Assembly (NCBI RefSeq): GCF_902806685.2
Contig: NC_048538.1
Span: 11,160,001-11,224,000, forward strand
DNA from: Maniola hyperantus
Taxonomy: Eukaryota > Arthropoda > Insecta > Lepidoptera > Nymphalidae
Length of the DNA: 64,000 nt
Reading direction: 5' to 3'
In this document: positions 1 to 11,600 of the stretch, in pieces
Numbering within the stretch: position 1 is the stretch's first letter
How the letters are laid out: every line of letters begins with the position of its first letter
The notes under the pieces: model-generated
Databases searched by the model: none
What the model was told of the DNA's origin: nothing
What the model saw: only the letters and a program-made list of their open reading frames with translations
Translations under genes and position numbers: made by a program

Positions 1-522
1 TCAAAATGTCTACGACAGACCCTTCTGTTGCTGTAAATGTAATCTTTATCTAATTCCGCTACATGACCCCCAATCTTCTTCAGCCACACTTGAAACAAAT
101 CAATGTGCTGATTTGGGTTGGGGAAACGGTGCAGTGAGATACCTGGAAATACATAATGAAGTAAAGATATTAAACATCAAGCTTATCTAATTATAGTGAT
201 CCGACTAATAGCTTATTTCTATTGAGAAAAGTGCTAAAAACATTAAGTCACTGTTCAAACATCAACATTTTAGGGTTTAGTACCTACATCTCACGTTTGC
301 AATTAAACAAAACTGTGATGCTAGAGCTAACGCATCTTGTCAAAAAGGCATCCTTGCATCACTGCATCCTTGAAATGATAACTTTCAAGGGCAATCTTCC
401 GATTGAATCAATTGAGTATATGAGGCAGCAAGCAATACTTTCTGATATAAAACAGAACGAATTTACTTACCATCGCCTGCAACAGTTGAACAGCCAGGCA
501 CAGAACATACTTTTTGAGACAT
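1..522 (-). CDS. THAP-domain zinc-finger protein, N-terminal part (left edge cuts it)
   Basis: Two exons can be read. Exon 1 is 522-471, starting at the ATG at 522-520 and ending at a GTAAGT donor. Exon 2 runs from 142, after a TTTCCAG acceptor, to the window edge and stays open. Together they give about 64 residues with the THAP signature: Cys6 and Cys11 (motif CSVPGC), an HRFP motif about ten residues further on, a Trp in LFQVWLKK, and the closing Cys-x2-His in RRVCRRHF. This is the C2CH zinc-coordinating DNA-binding module that normally sits at the very N-terminus, which supports the chosen start. THAP proteins are nuclear DNA-binding factors and many derive from P-element-like transposases. 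The rest of the protein lies outside the window, so the family member cannot be named. The gene is divergent from OLA1. Confidence 0.85.
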
Positions 523-1504
523 TTTACAAATCTAAACTTCTAAACCACTAAACAAAATCAGATTGCAACAGAGTTCAGGGGGAAAGCCAAGTTATCGTTT
601 ACACAAGAAACAGTAGTCCAAAAAACAAGCCAAAATAATAAACGTAGGGAGGGATCGTCGGAGTCCGAAAGCAAAGCAAAAGTCGTGAAATCTTTAATAT
701 CAAATAAAATTACTCCCAAAACTGTAGAACCACCATAGAATTTCGTTATGAAATTAATTCAGATTTCAAACTTTTCTGATACTTGTCAGTTGTCACCAGT
801 TTTCTTGACCATAGATATGAAAATCTAGAATTTGAAGAACATTTAACTATTATTTTAAAAATAAAGCTTAATTTTAGCAAAATTTATAATAATTGAATAT
901 TTCTTTTTTCCAAATAAAAAGAAAGTATGTTTTTAATTTAATTTTTCACAATATTGGAACTTGAGTATTTTTTATTATGTTAACACTGTCATTAAAAATG
1001 ACTTACATGTTAACACTGGAACATTATTTCTAAATCCAGCTCCTAGATGGCGCTATTAATCTAGTTTAGCAGCAGAGTTCTAAGATAGCATACCATGATT
1101 GTAGTAGAAGGGTAGTCTGTGGTCACAACTCGCACGCCGACTTGTCAGACGTGATTGTAATTTGTATTCGTGTTTTTACTATTTAATTAATGTACAAAGT
1201 TGTGCTTACTTTATTGTGTTTAAAACAAGTGTAAAAATAAGCTAATACCGTTTTATCAAAGCTACTTATTTTGGATAAATCCAGGTATGAAAAAGAGGTT
1301 ATCTTCCTGTCAATCATTTTTACCTAAAGAATTTTTATTATTTAATTTATTTTTCTGTATGAATACATAGCACAAAAATATTAAAGTTAAAAACAACAAG
1401 TAAAGTATTCTCTCTAAAAGAAGTAAAGATTCTTTAAGATTGTTATTGTGATTGTTATGAAAATATTCACACAAAATATAATTTTATGTGAATGAAACTA
1501 TGTT

Positions 1505-1640
1505 ATAGTGTGTGCAAAATAAGTAGTCTAATCTGAAGTTGCTTGCAACATGGCATATATGTATTTAATCCTATGATGGCGGTTTACGCAGCTCATAGAC
1601 TAAGAATTAAACACACAAGCCCGGTTCAGTGCAGCATGTC
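1505..1640. repeat. Direct repeat, copy 1 (partner at about 2474-2570)
   Basis: The text from GTGTGCAAAATAAGTAGTC through CTCATAGACTAAG recurs in diverged form at 2474-2570 in the same orientation. The second copy ends about 100 bases before the first coding exon of OLA1. No terminal inverted repeats were seen. Confidence 0.5.
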
Positions 1641-2473
1641 TATATTAGACTACCCTATCTTGCGCGCAGTATAAATAGTAATTGAAATAACAAATACAAT
1701 AGGTACCTACTGTTAAGTACCTGTATACTTTTACTAAATTTTCCTTGCAACATCTTAAGTATATTTGACAAATTCAATGTCTATGCAGTGCCTTCTATCT
1801 AACTATGGTTGGTTAAATTTTATTTTTAAACATTAAAAATAGACCTATTAAGAATAGTTAAGAGTTTTTGATCTACAAGTTGCAACATCCTAATTCAGGA
1901 TGTTGCAATATTGCAACTTCCTGAATCTAAGACACAAAAATCATTATGAACTCATGTTTAGGTATATTTTTATGCTAGAATTTAAATAAGTACTGTTATA
2001 TAGGAACTTTTTGAATTGTCTAAGGTTTGTCTGTCAGTAATGACTTTATGCTTTTCCTACTCAGAAGAATGAGCTAGAAAGTCAGCAGCTCAGCTCAAAC
2101 AATGCTCACTGATAATGAACTGCTGAATAAAAATTATGCAATTTCCATTTTTAGCATTCTGAACCTGAAGGGTAGAAAGGGACCCTATTACTAATCGTGC
2201 AATGTCTATCCGTCAGTCTGTATCTTGTGAACCATAATAGGTAGAGAGTTGAAATTTTCACAGAAGCCACTATAACAACAAAATATAATGAAAATTTCAA
2301 AATTACTGCTATAAAAATTAATTAAAGTGTTATTTCTTGTACAATAGTACTCACACTTGACTGATATTTTTTACCTGTTGTCTTTTATACTGTCTTATAT
2401 ATGTTAATCAGGTTATGCTTACCTCACAATAAAGATTTATTATTATTCACCCCATGACAGTGACCATTCAGAT

Positions 2474-2570
2474 GTATAGTGTGTACAAAACAAGTAGTCC
2501 AATTTGAAGTTGCACATGGCAGTTTGAGCTAGTCATAGACTAAAGATGAAATACATTAGCTCTGTTGGGA
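2474..2570. repeat. Direct repeat, copy 2, just upstream of OLA1
   Basis: Shares GTGTGTACAAAACAAGTAGTCC, a GAAGTTGC core and GTCATAGACTAAAGAT with the copy at 1505-1640. It is shorter than the first copy because the middle of copy 1 is missing. Confidence 0.5.
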
Positions 2571-2666
2571 TCTGTTTTTTACAAGGCGCAGTCATGCACC
2601 TCGTGTTTAGACTGGGGTACTTATTTTGCTCATACTATAAGAAAATCTTATTATTTACTTTTCAGA

Positions 2667-5600
2667 ATGCCTCCTAAAAAAGTAGAGGAACCAGAAAAGA
2701 AACCACTCATTGGTAGAGTTGGTACTAACTTAAAAGTGGGTATTGTTGGAGTACCAAATGTTGGAAAGTCAACATTTTTCAATGTGCTCACTAAAAGTCA
2801 AGCTGCTGCTGAAAATTTCCCATTTTGCACCATCGACCCTAATGAAAATAAGTATCCATTTTTTCTTTAATCTTAGTATATAATATAATATTATATATAT
2901 ATATATATATAATAATAGAATGAAGGATATGACATGTTGCATCACAAAGAAGGATAGGTATTTCTTTTGCTTTTGCCAGTTGGTAAACAGTTTGTATATC
3001 TCAGTTTTGACTTGATTGTAGGTAAGGATATTTTGGGATAATTAATACTAATATTATAAAATGCAAAGTGGCATGGTAGTTAACAGTGAACACAGCTATT
3101 TTACCTACAGTGGCCTTGGTACGGTTCATTGCTAGATTAAATTACCAAGATCGTAAATACCTATTCATAAGTTTACGTCGAATTTCGTCCAGAAAGAAAT
3201 TGGAGTACCACGGAGACTCCACATCCCTTGTCTTAATGCCAGTCTTGTCTGTCCTACCCCTGAAATGTTTTGGTAAATTGTGAAGTGAAGAGTCCTTTGG
3301 TGTAGTGAATTATAAAAAACAGTCATTCAGCCAGCCAGGTAATCAGTCAGATTTGACCTTTATTTACCATATTAGTTTCATTTCATTTAACTTATTATTC
3401 ATGCATTCCAATATTGATTATAATATTATGTATAAATTATTAAACAATTTTTTATAATTACAATATGTAAACCCCGTTGGGGCACAGCAATTTTAGTAGG
3501 GAGACGGCGAGAGAGTTAACTAGCAAAGACATTAGCTATAAAGCTACTAGTGACACTTTAGATTTTAAGATTCTTAATTAAGCTCCTAAAGTATAGATGA
3601 GCTTATACATATATCATATTAGTAATAATAATAATATAGTTAGGTATTACTATACCTAACTATATTATTATTAAAATATGTAAAAAGTAAAAATGATATA
3701 GTTGAGCTTATTTGAGGCCAGCCCAACATGGGCCTCGCAAATTGCTAATGCGCATGGCCGCCAATTTAGTGACGTCAGCACTAGACTGAAGTTTCGAGCT
3801 GATTGTTATGAGACATGGTTCCAGCCAGCGCAATAGCAATTTGCGGGACTGAGCTTTTCTGAGCTTTTTGGTCAAAGAGTAGCAATCATAGATGTATAAT
3901 ATAAATAGTATTAATAGGTATCTATGGTAGCAATCCATAAATAATAAAAGTAAATAATTATAAGAATAAAAAAATTAATTTGTCAAAATTTGACATTTGC
4001 ATAAATATTTTTACTAGAAAATGATAAACTTTGAAGATTTTAAAAATAATGTTAAGCTGACTGATGAATTTAATGTACACCAAACAAATGTGAATAAAAA
4101 TGTTATATACAATGGCCATCAGAAATTGTTTACATGTAACACCACAAATGAGTTCAAAAGACAACCTTTGGCAGCAGCTGTTCTGGGCTTGAATAATACT
4201 GACATCCCACTTCCTAATGATGTAGAATACCATAATTGCTGGACAGATATGGATGCGCAAGAGGCATACCTAAAACTGAAACCCAAAACTTTTTTGATCC
4301 TCGGGAAACAAGGGACTGGATGCTACAGTTTAGGAGAATCTCTGTCTAAAAAAATTAATTGTGTTCACCTATGCCCAAAAAACGTTTTGGTGGATGAACT
4401 TGACCAAAAAAGTATTACAGGGAAATGCTTAGACTTCAATATGCGACATAATAAAGTTTGCAAGTTTAATACAATATTGACAATTATGAAAAAAAAATTA
4501 AAATCACCTGCAGTACAACACAGAGGTTTTGTTATCTCAGGATTGCCTTTAGTTACTTCAAGCAAAGATATAAAATATTTATTCAGTACATTACAAGCAG
4601 AAGAATCACTTATGATTATTGAAGATATATTACTTGATTTAGTATGCAATCTAAAGAAGAAAAAATTGAAAAAGAAAAAAACATCTGAATATTCCTTGCG
4701 TTCTGACAATTCTGAGATACCTGGTGAAGGTGAGGTAGAAGAAGAGCAAGCTGAACCAGAATTAGAAGAAGTAGAAAATGAAAAACAAGTAGTTGAGCTT
4801 CCTAAATTTTTGCTAGATTCTTGCAGTGACATTGTATTTCCTTCAAAAGCATACTATAGCACAAAAAAGTCTATATTGTTGCAACAACTTTATGAATTAT
4901 TTGATTTAATACCTGATATTGTTATATATATCACTTGCCCAAATGCAGATACTGTTACAAAAAGAAGTCGACTTTTTTTAAACTATATTAACAGCTCTAA
5001 TAATTTTAATCCGTTTAGTAGTAGTGAAGACATTGAATTAAGATGGCCGACATCTTATGTTATGTCCGAATATAAAAAACCATTTGATACCTATGTTATC
5101 AATCCTAAATACAACTGTGCACAACCTATACATTTTGAGAAAAATGCAACAGAACAAATCTGCAATTTTAAAACGATCACATCTTTTCTTGATGAAAAAT
5201 TAAAGGAGTTTGATCCACGTTTTATTATAAAACTAGATGGGCGGACTTCTGTTCATCAAATGATAAATTACACAATGGAAATATTGCAACTTATGCCCAT
5301 AAAACCAGTACTTATTCCAAAACCCCTGTATCTTGAAGAATCCATAGAGGATATAGATGAATTTTGGACTAAAGTGGAAGACTTAAACGTAATCCGAAGT
5401 GGTGTTATGAAATTTAACAGATATGCCTCACCTTGGTATAATAGATGTCCAGTTCAACTTAAGAAAAGACAGTCTGTACAAGGAAGTCCCAAGTTTGCAG
5501 TAACTTTCTTTAAGCACATATATCTACTATCTTCACTTGATGCTATGGTGTCATTCTGTAGAAATCCTCGTCCTTTTTTAAAGCTAAAATATTTGGAACC

Positions 5601-8600
5601 AACTTGTCGTTTTATAATAGTGGGTACAAGGTATTCGGGAAAGACCATGGTTGCTAAATGTTTATCTTGGTTGTTCAATGCACCTATTATTTGTTACCAA
5701 ACATTGTTAAGAAATGAAGCACTTAAAAAATACAACAACTATGCTAAAACTATATTATCCGAAATAACAGCAAGCATTGAAGATGCTCGGTTTGCCCAAT
5801 GGCAAAGTCTAGAGTTAGAAAGAATATCTAATTTGAATACATGGTTCAATACAGTATCTAGCACATTATCTAGTTATGTAAAATTACTTTCCAAAAAATT
5901 AAACGATGAAAGCATTGAAGGTGATACTGTATTTTTAGGTAAATTTAATTCTCTAAGGAACCAGCTTTCCTTTCTACCGATAGATGATTTACTCGAGTGT
6001 GAAAATGCATTAATAGGTAAAAATTTATTGAAATATGCTCCTGCTTTTTTGACGATTGAAACATGCAAACCTACAATACCAGTTCTAGGTGATAACGATG
6101 TCACTGAAGCAATATCTGATTATATAAAAGTCAATGAATTACAAAAAGAAATAGAACCAACACTTGAAGAACTAATGTTTGAAGTTATTAATCTTATACA
6201 GACAGATTCCAAGTCTAATGAAGAGTTTAAAAATCAAGTGTTTAGCAAATTTATAATCGACGGGTTTCCATCAGATCCGCAATATTGGGATTATTTAACA
6301 GTGTCTAAACTATTACCCGATTACACAATAGCTTTAATTGAAAATAGAGAAGTTGACGCTGACTTAATGCAGCGTTATTTTGAGATAGAAACATGCGTTA
6401 AGAAATACCAAGAAAGATACTCGTTAGCAAATGATGTTTTGTTAAAAACTAAATTACTTCAAGATAAGCCTTCAGACTCGACACTCATAGACATGCAAAT
6501 TATAATTGATGAGACAATAAAGGATGCACTTGACCCAATATTTGGGTACGAAAAAAAAAGTAACGATTTACAGACTTTTGCTGGAAATATTGAAAAATTT
6601 CGTGAAGATTGGGATAACTTAAAAATAAAGTTACAGGAAAATTATAAATTATTTGTAGAAACAGAGCTTGGAGGAAAAAGTGATATTCAAGTACTAGATG
6701 AGGTCTTGCTTAAAATACGTAAAGGCTATTGCAAACCTTGCTCAAGTAATGAGGAGGAAGAACCTGAAAACCATGCAGATGAATACGAGTTCCCTAAAGA
6801 TGATTTGGCGTATAATGATTCGAGAAATTTAGGTGAAATAAATATATACTGTCCAATAGCATTTTATGATTATCGTGTTCTTCGGGAAGGTAAACCGGAA
6901 TTGACGGCAACATACGACAATAAACGTTACTATTTCAGCAACGAGGAATGTCGTGAAACATTACAGTATGATATAACGAAGTATTTATCATTTAATAAAC
7001 CGTTTAAAAATATTCCACCATTGAGAATATGTGTTATCGGAGCTATAGGAAGTGGGAAAACAGCAGTATCTAAAATTCTAGCGAAAGAACTTGGTTTAAT
7101 ACACATCGATTTTACCGAATTTCTAAATACTTTCTTAATTCCTAAACATTTTAAAAAAGTTGGGTGGCAATATGAAAATAGTTTCACTGACACTATTACC
7201 GAGGATGATGAAGTGGTAGAATTTCAGATGGATGACGAAAATTTGAACATATTTGCTGAGCTTTTTTCTAATGAACAAGAACTGCGAAGGATGATAAGCA
7301 ATTATATTGAACGAGGGTCACCCTTATTGCCTTTAATTATGCAAACATTAATCAAGAAACTTTGGTTTGAAAATCCATTTAAAACTACTGGAATCATAAT
7401 CGATGGGTATCCCAAATTTCCTACCGATATAGAAGACATGACAAACTGCTTTTGCATCCCTGATATAATAATAGAATTAGAAGGAAGCTTGGAAACTACT
7501 TTAAATAGACTTTCAGCTGTTAAATTAAATGATTGGAAATTACAACTAAATGAAGCAAAAGATAAAGCTAAAAATAAATTAGAAGCAAAAAGAAAAGAAT
7601 GGCGAAACTTTGTTACTAAATCAGTTGTAATTAAACTAATAATTGATGAAATTTTAAACAATACTGTTTTAGACACAGAAGAAGTTTACCCTATTGCAAA
7701 TTTGTCCACACAACTCAGTACGATAATAGATGCCCATCCATCTGGTTCTGCTAACGTAGACGCCAATTTATTTACAACTTATAATGAGTTTGTTCGAAAA
7801 AATCCAGAACCAGTAGATGAAAGTCAGTGGGAAAAAGCTGAAGATGTTCTTGAAAAAATAAACAATAGATTGGAAAGTATTTTTGAAATTGATGACGAAA
7901 ATATTCAAAACTTGAAAGAGATTGCAGAAGAACAAAAAATTAAAATTACATCTTTAGATGCTAAGAAGCCTATATATAAAGTTATCAGAAGAACATTGAC
8001 CAAATTATCTGATTTTCGAAATAGATCTGAATCTTTTTTTGAACAAACTTTTATTATAAATTGTGATATAGCTAAAATACTTTTGTTAGAAGGTTTTTTT
8101 TTTACTAAGCAAATTTAATAGAATGTGTCCAGTGTTCATCATGGAAAATCCTCATACAATATTCAACTCCTACAACATAAACAAACGTAAAAATAAAATA
8201 TATCCTGTAATTCATCGAGCATACATATACTTTATTTCATCCGAAGAAAATGTAAAGAAATTCAGGAAAAATCCATTAAAATATGTTCAAGATGATACCA
8301 TTAAACACTTTATAGGATATACTTTAAGGATTGGTGTTATAGGACCTCCTAAATCGGGAAAAAGTAAATTAGCAGCCAAACTTGCCGAAATGTATGGACT
8401 GATTTGTATATCAAAAGGAATGGCTATACGACATGTACTAGATAACATGGATTGGACAGTTTTAGGAATGAAAATATTGGCATTACTACGCGCAGGACAA
8501 ATTATTGACACAGAACTTATTATGAAAGCTGTGCTTACAGTTGCAATGGATTATCGTACAATTACAAATGGTTTTATACTAGATGGCTTTCCAGAATCGC

Positions 8601-11600
8601 CTCATGAAGTGCATGAACTCTCTGGATTTGGTCTATTTCCTCTTATTATGTTTGATCTTAACACTGATAAAGAAATAATTTTGAGAAACTCTCAATACGA
8701 AATTCATTATAATATACTTGATAGAAAACCACCATATCCTCGTCCTTTTATTGAATACAGATATAACAAATGGTATGATGAATGTGCAAGACTTAGAGAC
8801 TGGATTAATCAAGATACACAAAATCTTTATGTCATTAACGGAAATAATTCTAAATGGCAATGCTTTGTTGATGCTTGCAAGATAATAGAATTTATAATCG
8901 AAAAGATATATTACTACATAACAAACTTCAAATCCAAAATTGTGCCTGTAGACGTAATGTGTATTTCTAAAGAAACATTCCAGAAAAGAATGTCTTCTTA
9001 CCAAAATCTATGTCCAGTTTGTTTCAACAAAAATACTTTACGCCACAGTGGTTTCCCACTCTATAATAAAGGCCTCGTCCAATATGAAGACTGCTTTTAC
9101 TGGATTTGTGCAGAGCATTTCAACCTTGTACTACAAGACCCACACTTATTCTTGCATTCTAAGAAAATTGTTATTCCAGAAATTCCTGCTATTGTTAAAT
9201 CAGTAAATCTTTCACTTGTATATGAAAATGGAATTTGTATAGTAACATATGCTGAAAATTTACCATCGCAAAAAATTATCAGGGGTGAAAATGGATTTGC
9301 AGCTGCTTATAACAAAAATACTTATTTGTTTTGCAGTTCCGAGTGTCTTAATAAATTTCTACTTAAACCTCATATGTATTACAATATTAAGGTTTTTAAA
9401 GAACTTGATATTTTTCCAAAAATTACCTTAAATAAATTACCTCATATTGGTTATCTTGAGCAAACGGTTGGTAACATCATGACAGATGCATGTTGTGCTG
9501 TAAATGTAATTCGTCCAAAATATCCTGGTTTATCTACACAATTGTCAGCTGTCATATATATAGCACTATATTTGAAAACTCATAATTCTAATTCTAATGC
9601 ATCCTTATTATCCATGTACAGTAAAACCTTTAAAGTTTATGAGGCCAGATGTAAACTAATTATTGAAATAGGACTACGATTGCGATCAATGGATAATCCT
9701 TTTGCCAACTATCCGAAATGTTGTGGTAAAGAACATCAATCTAAAAAAAATTATTCCGATACTTTACAAAAGTATCCAACCCCAATTTCTACAAGTAACA
9801 CCAGTCTTTTTATAGAAGCTGATTATACAAAATTTTTTTAGAAATACGTTTTATTTTATCGATCCATAGTAAAATAAGGAAGGAACCCCTTGCAGTTTCT
9901 TTCAGCCTGCCCTTCCTTTCGTCTTTGCCAGCCATTTTACTCATAAACTATATACCTTTTCGTAAAGCTCATCCGAACAACTATCATAAAAAAATTACCG
10001 TTGAAGTTGATCATAATGATACGGATAAAATTCTGTTGTACACAATCTCTAAAATAAACTAAAATTATATTCCTAATTATATATTGCTATTAAATTATTT
10101 CATATTAAACATTATGAAAGGGATAGCAATATATTGCTATCCCTTTCATAATGTTTTCTGTGGAAGAGGATATTACTCCATATTTTAGACCTCCCAATTT
10201 AGTTTATAGATATAGATTGTTTACAAGAGCTTCATTTTCATTTTCAATGATAGAGGTTATAAACAATAACAAGAAAAAATTATTATTTTGCAGTTTTAGT
10301 TGTATTGAGTAATATCATTCTTACTTTTATAGGTAGGTAATAAAAAGTTAATAGAATGACGTTAAGCGTGTTCTGGCCAGTTATTTTGATGTTTTAACTA
10401 TGTTAATTATGGTAGTTTTCGTTTTAATAAATATGAACAAATATACGTAAAAGTTGTTTTATTTGATACTAGCTGATGCCTGCGGCTTCGTCCGCGTGGA
10501 TTTACGTTTTTCATAATCCCGCGGGAACTCTTCAATTTTCCGGGATAAAAATTAGCCTATGTGGTCCTTCCCCCGGGATGCAAGCTATCTCTGTACCAAA
10601 TTTCGTCAAAATCGGTTGAACGGTTGAGCCGTGAAAAGCTATCATACAGACAGGCAGACGCACTTTCGCATTTATAATATTAGTAATAAATGTAAAATAG
10701 ATTGTTACATACGCTAAAGACAACCTAGGGCACTTAGTTTACATATTTTGTATTTTATCGAGCGCTACTTTAGCACTACTGTGTAATGTGTTACTCATGA
10801 GCCATGACCGAGTACGAAAGCTAATAGTAATATTAACGTAACATGATATTGATAAAGGTTTATTTATTTCAGCAAGTAGGGTACCAGTCCCGGACGAGAG
10901 GTTTGATTTTCTCTGCGAGTATCACAAACCAGCCAGGTACTACCACCTTATATATTTTAGTAACGGCAGAAATAAAGAATGATCAATTTATAGTTGGCGA
11001 CAGGTCGAGATGGCAATCGGGGTATGAGGCGGGGGGATATGTCACCCGCCCTATCCCTTACCGGATCAGTGCGTCCCCCCAGTCCTTACCACGATTGCCA
11101 TGTCGACCTGTGTAATCTGTCGATAAGTTATTAAGCTACGTTGTATTTGTCAAAAATTGTCTGGTCTTTACATGGAAGTAGGAAGTACATACTCAAGTAC
11201 TTAGTATATCTACGGGTCTTTGCTGTAACTAGTGTAACTTATCGACAACTTAGGTAGGTACATACAGAATATTTTAGTAAGGCAGAATGTAATGTACATC
11301 AGCCTTTAGAATGACATTTCGGCTTTGTAGAGCGTTGTCTCTGTCACTCATACCTATATGACGTTTTGTCGGTCTCAACGACACTAAAGTTCGAGGTTCA
11401 TTACTTTCGGCCGCGTACTGTAATTTCGACCGTTAAAGAATTGTGAAAAAAATGTAAGTAGATAAAAATATTCATTTTCTATTTTGTGTATAAAAATACT
11501 TATGTTATTATAAATTTCAGTAAAGTCCCAGCGTTTCTGAATATAGTAGACATTGCGGGATTGGTTAAAGGCGCCGCAGAGGGGCAGGGTCTTGGCAATG

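Larger units (their letters stand above)
523..2666. other. Intergenic/5' region between THAP gene and OLA1
   Basis: No protein-coding exon was recognised. OLA1's first coding exon begins one base after a TTTTCAG acceptor (2664-2665), so a non-coding 5' exon should lie in here; a clear donor could not be fixed. The stretch holds a short hairpin around 1878-1907 (arms TTGCAACATCC / GGATGTTGCAA) and a diverged direct repeat described separately. Otherwise it is AT-rich and unremarkable. Confidence 0.5.
9842..10876. other. OLA1 intron remainder after AK9
   Basis: Holds the AK9 3' flank, with no poly(A) tract visible right after its stop, then the perfect palindrome at 10107-10156 and a Helitron-like repeat at 10469-10685. 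Nothing coding was seen. Confidence 0.6.

Noticed and set aside
222..551. Plus-strand open frame of about 110 codons
   Set aside because: It overlaps the minus-strand THAP exon 1 and has no recognisable motif or splice context.
7302..7676. Minus-strand open frames inside AK9
   Set aside because: They are mirror frames of a long AT-rich coding region; the plus-strand protein has clear kinase motifs.
10843..11115. Plus-strand open frame of about 90 codons
   Set aside because: It spans a real OLA1 exon in another frame plus a palindromic MITE, so it is not a gene.
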